A stretch of DNA of 27,500 bases from Trachelipus rathkii (taxonomy: Eukaryota; Arthropoda; Malacostraca; Isopoda; Trachelipodidae), in the NCBI GenBank assembly GCA_015478945.1, contig JABUQX010088208.1, positions 1 to 27,500 on the forward strand. The letters are read 5' to 3'. Positions 17,325-27,500 of this stretch are shown in pieces; position 1 is the first letter of the stretch, and each line of letters starts with the position of its first letter. A program made the position numbers and the translations under genes. Below the pieces are notes generated by a model. The model was given only the letters and a program-made list of their open reading frames with translations, had not been told where the DNA came from and did not search any database.

Positions 17325-19420
17325 TATATGTAATGGGGATTACATTCATTTCCATACCCCTGGCTAATTATTAAAAGTAATATTGGTAATTCGCAAAAAC
17401 ATTCACAATGGTAATTAAATTGTGAATGTCTTAACGTAATTAATTGTGTGAAATGGTTTGTGGTCCGCAAATAAATTATTCCAGGAGGGTAATTTCATTT
17501 GTTGTGTATATTGAAAGTATTACAGTATAGTATCCAAATAACGTCTTCCTGGAATAATAAAGACCCACAGTGCATTTTGTATTTTATATTTCTCTTTATG
17601 TGCCACGAATAAGCTAATATACAGTTATGATGTAATTTATATATCTCTTTTTTCTAGAGAAATAACATTATTTTATGTTTAATTCTTTTGTATGCAAATA
17701 AAGTCATAGTTTTCCACTCTTTGTTATAATTTTGATTTTGGGAAACTCAGTTTTTGTTGAAATTACTTAGAAGCCATTCAAGAATTATATAATTTGTTTA
17801 AGGTTAGTAATCTCATACTTTACTCAATAAACCATTTATTATGCTAAATATGGAATAACAATTAAGAACGTGCTATGCTAAAAATTAAATAAGAACCTAA
17901 ATTAAATAAGAACCTAATTAAATTAAATAAGAACCTAAATTAAATAAATTAAATTAAATAAGAACCTAAATTAAATAAGAACTGTGCAGGTCAAGGGAAC
18001 TTACTTCAATCTGAAAGTTCTCAATCTGAAATCTGAAAGATCGTTGAAGGTAACTGGAAAGAAAAAAAACCAACATAAGTTACTAAACTCAAACGGGGTT
18101 AGAATTTATGATTAACTTCTTAAACTACTCTTATCATTTAAATTGAATAAATATCATATCCCTTAAATTAAATTAAATTTATACCTAAATTATAAAACTT
18201 GAGTCTTCTTACCTTTGATGGATATTAATTCAGTATTTCCACTTCAGGTTTTTTTCTCCTGGAATTTTTTCTTTGGATTTTTTTTTCTTCCCTTAATTCT
18301 GTATCAAAGTTGATGCATAATGACCTCCATTGAAAATTACTCTTACATGGAATCTTCTTTAAGTACCTTTTTGAATTTCTAAAAATGGTCATCATGCAAC
18401 TATAACTACCAAACTTTCATGCATTAAATGAAGCACAGCTGTCTACGATAATAAAAACTTAAAGATAAGTTTTTAAATTTAATTGCAAATCTTACTAATG
18501 CTACTAAGCCATAAATAAAACAAGCAAGTAAATATCGTAAATCAAATGTATCTATTGTATAAATTGTATAAAATGTAACAATGAAAACTACTTACACTTA
18601 CGTCTGAGCCAATTCCATATTTTTCTATATCAAGAAGATGTCTAAACATAATTTTCCAATACATAGCCCAAATCTATAGTTGGTTTTGAAAAAACCACAC
18701 CTCACTATAAAAGGACTTCTGTGTCCATTATTTTTGAATTATATTATTTATTCCCTAATAAAAATATCCCCCATCCTTATTTCCGGGTCTATAGAGGGCT
18801 TGCTCTTAGACCTTAAATAAGGCTGTATTATATTCATTACCTTTATTTTTTTCATACAATAAGTTATTTTTTTCAATATCAATAAACATATTTTTTTAAA
18901 TATTTTTGCTATGGCTTAAAGTCGGCCACGCAGCCGATATCGCAGAATGAAAGGCCAACTAAAAGAAAATAAAACATCTTTTTTACATCAACTATTTCCC
19001 AACTAACCTTTCACAAACAACATAATAACATGCGTACACTCCGGCGAGCAGAGACTTAGTGTTCCCTGGACAATGATGGAACCCCCCGTCAGAAAAAGAC
19101 TTCAACCTGATTAGCCCTCAATAGAAATCATAAGCAGGGGAAAATCTGATTTATCTTCCAATAGAAATCTGCCAGAGACTAATTGGTTAAAAAGAGGTTA
19201 GTTGCGACTCGTTTGTTTTTTGAGCTTTTTATTTTAAATTAATCATAAAGTTTCCAATGATGCTCAAAATAATTTGTGGTTCAGGTGATTGTCTATGGTA
19301 GATCAGAAATAAATAACTAAAAGCGTGTCCTGCATTATCCGGGTCGCAATACCATAGGTTGCATAATGAGTTAATTCACTTAATCCTTGGACAGCCCATT
19401 ATATTCTGGTCTCCGTTTAC
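17325..19420. other. AT-rich intergenic DNA, no gene recognised
   Basis: No open frame with coding character was found on either strand. A short tandem repeat of the word aaattaaataagaacct occupies 17878-17985 (about five to six imperfect copies). The rest appears to be unique AT-rich sequence. A non-coding or regulatory role cannot be judged from sequence alone. Confidence 0.6.
17878..17985. repeat. Short tandem repeat, aaattaaataagaacct
   Basis: Five to six imperfect copies of a 14-17 bp word, with spacing varying by insertion of extra aaatta units. Confidence 0.85.
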
Positions 19421-19423
19421 ACA

Positions 19424-19463
<40 letters not shown>

Positions 19464-19527
19464 ACACCACACGTACAACACACCCTACATACTTTCATTT
19501 TTGCTTTCACACTAACACACACACACA
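19421..19527. repeat. (CA)n microsatellite with interruptions
   Basis: Pure CA from about 19427 to 19456, then degenerate cacacac and cacacca stretches to about 19527. The 64-codon open frame over it is low-complexity. Confidence 0.95.
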
Positions 19528-19849
19528 ATATATTTGACTCACTTATTGCCTGAGTAGATCAGTAATATATAACTCATAGTGAGTATAATATGATAATTAA
19601 TAAGTATTAGTAGTATTATATATTGAGTAAAAATAAGTATATATTATAATTTATGCGGATTACTGACCCAATATTAAGATTTATTTTTATTCGTATTATT
19701 AGTTATACTTATTGGTAGCTGTAGAGAAGAGTATTCAAGGGTATGAGGGGAGTAATGTACTAAATATATAAAATATAGTATTACTATAATATTATATATA
19801 ATATATATATATTATATTATATAATAGTATATATATTATTATATACATA
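19528..19849. other. AT-rich spacer with TA/TAT tracts, no gene
   Basis: tagtattat-like and ata-like simple sequence; nothing codes. Confidence 0.7.
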
Positions 19850-19854
19850 CATGG

Positions 19855-20140
19855 GCGCCGGGAGGGGGGGGCAAGTAGGGGCCATTGCCCCCCCCTGGAA
19901 TTTCAAAGCTTTTTGCTCCGCTGAAAAATAAAATTCAAAAAGGCTTCTTGCTTTGCATAAAAAAATTATATAATATATAACTTATATATATATATATAAT
20001 AATATATATATATATGTATATATATAGCTATATATAATAGATATATTAACTAATAATATAATATATAATAATACGATATACTATATATATATATAAATAT
20101 AATAATAATGGAAAGTATATAATATAATATAATTATATAT

Positions 20141-20181
<41 letters not shown>

Positions 20182-20290
20182 GTATATTATATATATATAT
20201 ATATATATTATTATATAATATAATATATTAAATATAACTATACTATATACTTATATATATATATTATATATATTATCTAAAGCAAACTTT
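19855..20290. repeat. hAT left end followed by TA-rich tracts
   Basis: A G-run (19864-19871), a C-run (19892-19899), then gaatttcaaagctttttgctcc, followed by TA and ATA tracts from 19965 to 20275. Confidence 0.8.
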
Positions 20291-22200
20291 TCCCGAGGAA
20301 AGCAAATTTTGCAACTTGCAACAATAGCCTAAGCCCTACCCCTCTCTAGCTTCCCCTCTCTACTCCTGCTCTACCCTATTTACCTAGCTAGTAATTCCCA
20401 GTTTAAAATATATTTCAGCTATCTTAATGAACTGTATGAAAACATGAATAAATTTTAGCCTCAATGAAAAAGAAGAGCTGTTTTTAGAAGGCAACAATTA
20501 TCATTCTTCATGTTTTTTAAATAATGGAAAGCGTTCCAATATTGAGAAATATCGTGGACTTAAACCATTTTTTAGCCCCACACGCCTAAAATGGTACATA
20601 AAAATCTCTTATTCGTTTAAAATTTTGATGGTGGAAAAAAAGCAAACCGCAGCTGTTTTTTGACCTCTAGAACGTCTACTTTTCCAGGTGTTTTTCTGTG
20701 TGTGTAGTCATTGTTTCGGCGTTTTCATTTTTTCTAGCAACCTCAATTTTTTACATCGGATTTATCTCCGTATCAAATACACATGGATATCACAAATCAC
20801 ATTGCAAATATTATTCTTTTATCGAATGAAGCTTCAAACTATAAATGACCATCACATCATTCGACGACGCGGATCTAACTATATAGCAACAAAATATCGA
20901 GGCTATAACTTATAGTTCATTAGTCTCTTCTATATATCAGCATATAATATTAGCTGTTGAATAGATTGTCGATTCTCTATCTATTTCTCCGTGCCTTTCG
21001 TATATGCTCTCCCCCACACTCAATAAAACAAAAAAGACAGGTAAAAGAGAAATCTTTGTAAATATCGCATTAGACTATATGAGCACCACAATTATTCACA
21101 AAAATTCATACATTTTAGATCATCTTGTTGTCGGAAACTAGACCCATCTATGTAATATTTCAACTAGCCTTTTGGAGGTCATATTCGCGTGTATATAAAA
21201 CAGTCACGCAAGGCTCTCAAAGCGAGCACTCAAAAACATATATATATATATATAACTTAAGGATAATCTGAGAGGATATAAGAAAACGCAACGAATAAGC
21301 AACCATGTACTCACACCAGCCGAAAAAAATATCAACGATACGTACCCTTTTTCTCACGCACAGATTGTCACATTACCATGAGAGCGTGTGGAAACAAGCG
21401 AGCTTGCTTAAAACAAGAGTGAAAATATATAGAAATAACAGAGAGAAGCAATATAATTAGCAGGTTGTTCATTCCTAGCGCTCATTGTCTAGAGAGAGTG
21501 AGTTCCTCGCAAAATTAAAATTTGTCTCCATGAGTCTCACACTATAGCTATCAGTGCAGCTACTCCACGAGCAAAGCGCGTCAGAGAGACTTTGGAACTC
21601 ACCCCACAATCCCAACACTTTGAGAGAGAGACCTTATATAGTAGAATAACGTCACTCTCACGCGACACGAAACGAGAGAGTGAGAGCAGAGTATATATAA
21701 TATAATTCTAATGGAACATATCTCCACTTTGCAAAAGATATGTACAAATAGCTGTCCTTATAATTCCTTATGTCAATATGCGATATTTTATCTGACGCCC
21801 AAATTGGTGATTCATCGTGTTCTAGGCGCTATTTAAAGATCTTTTGTATATAGAATTAGATATAATATCTAAATTCTCGTATACTCTCAAGATGACTCTC
21901 CCAAGGAGTACTACAATAAGTAAATCGAATCCAGTGTCTTAGCAGACGAAATTATAAAGCAGTAATTCTCTATACATGCCACTCTAACTCTACTCTTTAC
22001 AACATATAAAGATGATCAGAAATATCAATCGATACAAGATAGGAGTGCTATAATAATAAGGCAATTCCTTTATTTTGTAATGCAGGTAATGCCGCAATGG
22101 AACTATATTAATACAATACTATTTCTCCAGATAGTGCGCCTTAAAAGTGTGTCGGGCAATTGTTTTGCCGCCCATTCTAGCCTCTTTCATATATGTACAA
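20291..22200. other. Unassigned DNA with a diverged foldback-related segment
   Basis: No gene recognised. 20565-20760 resembles the left arm of the foldback element at 13817-14010; the clearest block is ggtgtttttctgtgtgtgtag at 20690-20710. 21110-21175 resembles the opposite arm (ttttagat, gacccatctatg, atatttcaa). Between and after these there are purine-rich gagagag runs (21430-21690) and AT-rich sequence. A 75-codon open frame at 20688-20915 lies in the arm-like part and looks fortuitous. Confidence 0.45.
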
Positions 22201-22360
22201 TTGTAGAAATATATATAATAATAATATATACTATATATATATATTATATTATATAATATAATATTTAAATATATATATTAGATATATATAATAATATAGT
22301 ATATATATATATATATATATATTAATATATATATATATATACTAGTATAGTATAGTAAGA
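22201..22360. repeat. TA/ATA microsatellite tract
   Basis: Imperfect TA dinucleotides immediately before the hAT transposase text. Confidence 0.93.
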
Positions 22361-22369
22361 TTTGCTAGC

Positions 22370-23925
22370 AAATTAAAAAAAATTTGGGTCAAAACATTGG
22401 AGGAAGTGAACGATAGTGAATACTTTTCACTTTTAGCGGATGAAACAGCAAACATTTCTGGGGTGGAGGAGCTGTCAATTGGCGTTCGTTTCGTTGATAA
22501 AGGAATTGAAAGTTAGAGAAGAATTTTTAGGTTTTACTACGTTGAAAAAATTAAAAGCTGAAGATATAGCAGAAGTCATTTTATTGACTACCAGAGAAGC
22601 TTACAATTTAAATATGAATAAAGCCGTTGTACTTGGATTTGATGGATGCTCAACCATGGCTGGAAAAAGAAATGGAGGTACAGAAAATTATAAAGAATCA
22701 ATATGCCCACACAGGCCAAATTTTCCACTGACTGCGTGCGTTCCTCATCGCGTTAAATTTTTACAGTTGTCAATGGACTTGAATCTTGTTCCGAAATTTG
22801 CGTAAATACTGTGGACACAGTGAAATAGAAGTTATCAGATTTTTTCGTGAAAGCCCCACTTGCGTAGGAAACTAGTAATGAAAATACTACCAAGTGCAAT
22901 GCGAAGTCAAGATGGTCCCTCAAACATACAAGTCCATCAAATTCGTTTTGAAAAAATTTCATTCACATTAAATCAGTTTTGGCAGTTTTGGAATCATCAG
23001 ATTCAGAAGTAACTAAGACCACAGGAACAGCATCATTTCAACTTTCGTCAGCAAAAGGAACTCCTAAATTCATTATTTGCTTAGTTATCATGGTCAAGTA
23101 TTCCTCTTACTTTGAGCCTGTCACGAACATTCTTCAAACTAAAACTATCAATCTGGAAGAGGTTCACAGTCACGTTGAAAAGGTGTTAGAAATAGTAAAA
23201 AACAATAGAGACGAAAAACATGTCGCGTCTGTTTTCAAGGAACTTTTTACCAGTGTTAAGGAACTTACAGAATTTTTTTTTATAGAGTTCTCAATGCCAC
23301 GTATAGTGTCCAAACAAATACAAAGACCTAACTTTTCATGTAGTTCTGTGGAGGATTATTTCAGGGTTTCTCTATTTATATCATACCTAGATTCACTGAT
23401 TTCGTCTTTGCATATCAGATTTTCGGACGACAACAGAATACCAACATTTTTCTGTATTTTACATCCCTCTAGAATTAAAAATTTAACCATATCTGAATAA
23501 AACAGAAAAAGTGAATCACTTCAAACTATATACAATACTGAGTACTTGAAAGGTGAAGCAGAATCATGGTTCAACTTATGGAAGAAATCAGATGGGGACC
23601 ATGGGTTAGATGTAGACGAAAATGTGTGCTATAGTGAACTGATCCTAAAACTTTGCTCTTTTTTCCCTGTTGTTTTACAAGCAATTAAAATTCTTCAAGC
23701 GCTTCCACCAACGACTAGCACAATTGGAAGATCATTCAGCACTTTAAGAAGAGTTAAAACTTGGCTAAGGTCAACCATTTCTGAAGATCGATTAAATGGA
23801 TTATGTTAGTTCAGTGTTCACAGAGAAAAAGTTTTGGAAAAAAACACAACTAATTGATGATGTTATAACAGAATTTGAAAAGGAAAGAAGAAGAATTAAA
23901 TTCTTATTTCCAAATAAACAATAAT
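22370..23925 (+). pseudogene. hAT transposase (ZMYM1-like/DUF4371 type), 5'-truncated and frameshifted
   Basis: Catalyses cut-and-paste transposition of hAT elements. Readable text starts at about 22375 (KIWVKTLEEVNDSEYFSLL). The first catalytic Asp is in LLADETANIS (codon 22439-22441), where the frame then changes. The second is in GFDGCSTMAG (codon 22641-22643), followed by the conserved C-x2-H of ACVPHR near 22734. After a stop at 22803, the reading resumes at 22979-23497 with FEPVTNILQTKTINL and VSKQIQRPNFS...EDYFRVSLFI, the alpha-helical insertion typical of this group. 23546-23809 holds the hAT C-terminal dimerisation motif LPPTTSTIGRSFSTLRRV and RLNGLC. Degraded tail text runs to about 23925. 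The BED finger and N-terminus are missing, replaced by TA repeats. At least three frame breaks are present. Confidence 0.93.
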
Positions 23926-24236
23926 TAAACTGAAATAAAAAACAATAAATTAGTTATTTAAGTGCTTGCCTCAACCAAAACCAAATATTTTTCTCAACTA
24001 CTTTTTATAGTTCATTTTACTTGTGATTAAAGTAACTAAAAAAGGTCATATATGACTTACTCAGTCTTTCCAAATTTAATTTCTGACTGACATAGTGAAT
24101 TAAGCATTCAATATCAGACATTTATTATCAAATATAAATTTGGATTCAAATAGTAACTACAGTGCCGCCGGTGCGTAAACGTCGAAGACGGTTCGAAGAA
24201 CAAAAGAAAAATGTCAAAATAACCTTGTAAGTACCC

Positions 24237-24279
<43 letters not shown>

Positions 24280-24312
24280 GTATATATATATATATATATA
24301 TTATTATATGAT

Positions 24313-24365
<53 letters not shown>

Positions 24366-24379
24366 ATAGGTCTCTGGTG
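23926..24379. other. AT-rich spacer and TA tracts between hAT and LINE
   Basis: 23940-24235 shows no coding signal. TA tracts fill 24238-24367. The minus-strand 112-codon open frame here is an IY repeat read from the TA tract. Confidence 0.8.
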
Positions 24380-26760
24380 AGGCTCTGAACTATCGTACTT
24401 CTTGGATAAGGGGGAGCTGTAAAATCGTTGCATGGGAAGTGAGCAGGGTTCATTCCTTCTTCGACTAAATCTTTCTCTCCTCATAATCCATGGTTTGATC
24501 GTGCTTGCTCTCTGGTCATTCAGGCTAGAGACAGTGCGAATCGGGAGTGGAAAAATTCTCGTTCTTCTATCACTCTTGCTAATTTTTCATTCAGCCTAGA
24601 AATCGTTGCAGGGATACTCTCGTCGAGCAAGCGGGCTTTCCATCAAACGAAAGTGCGCTACCCTCCTTGATTCTCCTACTGATAAATCATTTCTGGCCTC
24701 GTTTGCCAAAAACATCTGTCAACAACTTCTGTAAGATCTGTCCTTTCTCCTCTTATTTCGTTCTGATGGCTCTGTTGCTATTCTCCAACTGAAAGGGCCA
24801 ATCTTTCGGGCCTCCTATTTTCCTCTTCCTCACTCCTAGACGATTCTGGCATTCCTCCCCTTCAACCTTCTTCTCTCAGGTGTCCTATGCCTTTGCCGGT
24901 GATTACATTTGATCGGGTCATGGGCTCCTGAAATCTATGAACGTTAGGAAGGCGGGTGGCCCTGATGGAATTCCTCTCCGAGTTTTGAGGGAAGTGTGCT
25001 TTTTCGTGCTTACGCCCGCCGCCTCGTTCAACTGTAATTATCTAGTGTCCCTCGATACCTAAATACTTTCCCTCAGTGTTGGAAGCACGCAAACATGTCC
25101 AACCTGTTCGAAAAATAGAAGCCGCTCTGATTCTTCCTAACTATCGCCCTACTAGCTCTCACTTGATTCTATCTAAGTCTTTGAAACCCTTCTCAACTCT
25201 CATTTCTTTGAATCATCTTGAGTCTCATTCACTTCTTTTCCGATCGCCAGTACGGCGGTTTTCGGCGCTCGAGGTCTACTGGCGATATACTTTCCTATCT
25301 AACTGATTTTATGGTTTTCCGCCCTCAGGAGCTACGGGGAGCTTGCGTGTGGCGCTTGACATATCCAAGAAACAATTTGACCGGGTATGGCACGCGTCGT
25401 TACTCTTCCAAGCTCCCTCCTTTGGGTTTCCCTCCTTCTTTTTGCTTACTTATGTTCTAGCTTTTATTCAATGGCTCAATATCGGCTATAAGTTGAGGAG
25501 GCGAGTTCTTACTCCTTTTATTCTATCAATAGTGGTGTTCGTCAGGGTTCTGTTTTATCTCCTACTTTATTCTTAAATTTTTCCTTAATGATCTTCTCAC
25601 CTGCATATCTAACTCTACTCCACTCATAATGCCGAAATGACTCGACCCTTATTCTTCAACTCATTTCAATTTCAATTGCTCATTCTTTTACTTCTAGAAT
25701 TGCCTCTCCTCTTAATCTTCCTATTCTATTCTCGCTGATCTCGTCAATTGCATCATAGGAGGTACTCAGACCGCTGCCAGGGCACGGGCACGACGTTGAG
25801 ATAGGCCCGCACGCGTGGGCCAGGAGAGTTCTGAGGGATTGGTGAAGAGAGTGCGCGGGCGGCGAGAGCGAAGATAGAGTGAACGGAGTGTTAAGGGGGG
25901 AAGACTGAAGAGTTAGAGAGCATCGCAGGGCTAATGAACGGCGATACAGTCTGATAGGAATTTCCGAGTGGGGTTCGTCAACACACCTTGTGAAATTCAA
26001 AATCTTGTGAAAACGAAACTCTAGCAAATCTCCTCTCTAAGACAACCTTCTAACTTTCCTATCTCTTTCGACGGTTCTCTCGTCTCTCCTGTTGACAATA
26101 TAAACATCCTTGGCCTTAACATAAACAAAAAAAATGTCTTGGAAACCTCACATCACAACGGTTGCTAGGACGGCCTCAAAGAAACTGGGAGTTCTGTTTA
26201 GGCTGCGAGACTTTTTTTCCTCTTCTCAGTTGCTCCAGCTTTACAAGGGCCTCATCCGCCCTTGTTATGGAGTACTGCTTTCATATTCTTTGGGGCTCTG
26301 GTTTCACCCGGCTTTTGGATAGGGTCGAGTCAAAGGCCATAAGGCTTATAAACTGTTTTGTACTTTCCAGCTCACTTGACCCTCTATCTTTGCGGGGCGA
26401 TGTTGGTGCTTTATCTCTATCCTATAGGTACCGCAGCGGCAGGTGCTCGAGGGAGCTTATCACTCGCGTACCACCACCTCTACGACGCCCTCGTAGCACA
26501 AGGTGTGCTGTGTCAGCAAATGAGTTTTGTGTTGATATTGTTAACTCCAGGCTAGTTCACTGCGGTGCTTCCTTCTTTCCTGCCACCTCTGCTCTGTGGA
26601 ATTCTCTTCCATCTTCTGTGTTTTCTGTTGAATTAATCTATCTCACTTTAAAGCCTGCGCTGTGCCTCATCGCGTATTGCGTTAGTTGATGATGTCTGCA
26701 GGTGTGAAACACCCCCCTTGAATAGGGCTCTGCTCGTGAGTGGTGGGTGACAACTGTAAA
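24380..26760 (+). pseudogene. Non-LTR retrotransposon (LINE, jockey/CR1-like) RT, 5'-truncated and broken
   Basis: It would encode the endonuclease-RT that copies LINE RNA at a nicked target. The endonuclease is missing; text begins in the linker with NPWFDRACSLVIQARDSA near 24487-24540. RT motifs follow: GGPDGIPLRVLRE near 24955-24995, NYRPTS near 25138, VALDIS at 25349-25366 (Asp codon 25358-25360), and a YADD region that is broken by small insertions near 25620-25645. The middle (25680-25970) is badly decayed. VKFNI, then SFDGSLVSPVDNINILGLNI, reads near 25990-26125. The C-terminal region 26134-26690 gives SWKPHITTVARTASKKLGVLFRLRDFF, DRVESKAIRLIN and FPATSALWNSLPSSVF, in two frames. The tail ends in tgtaaaatatataaa and runs into TA repeats. 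Confidence 0.92.
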
Positions 26761-26873
26761 ATATATAAATCATATATATATAATTAATATATATATATAT
26801 ATTATATATTTATATATAATAAATTAAAAATTAAATATTATAATATATATATATATATATTATTATATATAAT

Positions 26874-26905
<32 letters not shown>

Positions 26906-26930
26906 ATATATATTATATATATAATTATGC
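26755..26930. repeat. TA microsatellite after the LINE tail
   Basis: TA/ATA tract beginning at the LINE 3' end, consistent with expansion from an A-rich tail. Confidence 0.92.
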
Positions 26931-27024
26931 CCTTTCCTTGTGTAATTCGACTTAAAAAATCTGGCCCCCCCTTAGATTTCATCCTGCCGGCGCCCATGTA
27001 TATTAAGATAATATATGTGGTTAA

Positions 27025-27265
27025 GGTATAGCACAGGACTCCACATATTTTCTGAAAAAATTTTCTAAGTTCAGAAAAGTTAAGTTAAGTTAGGTTTTTA
27101 AAGAAAATTGTTTATGTGGCAAAGCTTCTGGCATAAATTCAGAAAGCTTGCACTAAAAGAATTTCCTCAGAAAATTTAACTTAACTTAAGTTTTTTGTAC
27201 TTAGAAATTTTTTTTGAACAAAATTTTGTTTTTCAGAAAATATTAGATTTCCCTGTGCTTATACC
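27025..27265. mobile_element. MITE-like palindromic element, 241 bp
   Basis: The left end is ggtatagcacaggactcc...atattttctgaaaaa and the right end is its inverse, tttttcagaaaatattagat...cctgtgcttatacc, making imperfect terminal inverted repeats of about 35 bp. Inside, gttaagttaagtta (27084-27097) and aacttaacttaag (27178-27190) form a further inverted pair. There is no coding capacity. A target duplication is not clear, since both flanks are TA-rich. Confidence 0.72.

Positions 27266-27500
<235 letters not shown>

Larger units (their letters stand above)
19850..26998 (+). mobile_element. Large hAT-type transposon with internal insertions
   Basis: CATGGGCGCCGG at 19850-19861 is matched by the inverted CCGGCGCCCATG at 26987-26998. 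TAC precedes the left copy and the inverse, GTA, follows the right one. Both ends carry a nearby run of G or C (19863-19910; 26963-26971), as seen in hAT elements of this type. A hAT transposase pseudogene lies between them, in + orientation. The LINE at 24380-26760 and several TA tracts explain the excess length. Pairing of the two ends as one insertion is inferred; they could belong to two separate copies. Confidence 0.55.

Noticed and set aside
17325..19420. Possible tRNA or other RNA gene
   Set aside because: I found no cloverleaf-compatible A and B box pair, and nothing matching rRNA.
25680..26027. 115-codon minus-strand open frame
   Set aside because: It lies antisense to the decayed middle of the LINE; the flanking LINE text on the + strand explains the region.

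Overview
The window looks like a transposon- and satellite-rich stretch of an AT-rich invertebrate nuclear genome. An arthropod, possibly a crustacean, is my best guess, from the mix of degraded Ty3/gypsy, hAT, mariner-type and LINE elements and from very long (TA)n tracts. That assignment is inference. There are no operons, ribosome binding sites, tRNA genes, rRNA genes or CRISPR arrays. Nearly all recognisable coding DNA is transposon-derived and broken.

Layout. 1-3356 is the 3' half of a Ty3/gypsy retrotransposon with RT, RNase H, integrase and a putative 3' LTR; RT is dead, but the integrase core keeps its D,D35E residues. 3548-4500 is a decayed hAT-type element with a BED zinc-finger remnant. 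4571-5330 is a 158-bp tandem repeat ending in an inverted copy. 5624-6050 holds ATT and TA microsatellites. 6160-6735 is a 118-bp tandem repeat with a GC hairpin in each unit. 6893-7125 is a C-rich minisatellite.

7126-13030 is the most interesting part. Two satellite arrays with a basic monomer of about 285-295 bp surround two tandem 1.41-kb cassettes. Each cassette carries, on the minus strand, a gene for a roughly 250-residue protein that is not transposon-like. Copy 1 (8743-9507) is intact. Copy 2 (10157-10920) has an open body but a 1-nt frameshift near its start. The protein shows a segment resembling the PC4/p15 single-stranded-DNA-binding coactivator fold, possibly two in tandem. The cassette flanks are homologous to the satellite monomer, so gene and satellite appear to have evolved together.

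13060-14735 holds long-inverted-repeat (foldback) DNA, inserted into an inverted piece of the same satellite. 14780-15577 is TA tracts plus a small hAT-like non-autonomous element. 15581-17322 is a structurally complete Tc1/mariner-superfamily element with TA target duplication, long inverted repeats and a dead transposase. 17325-19849 is AT-rich DNA with no recognised gene. 19850-26998 appears to be one large hAT element (ZMYM1-like transposase pseudogene at 22370-23925) with a 5'-truncated LINE at 24380-26760 inside it. 27025-27265 is a small inverted-repeat MITE, and the window ends in TA repeats.

Apart from the PC4-like pair, no genes appear to work together here. The rest of the window is a record of nested insertion, tandem expansion and decay.
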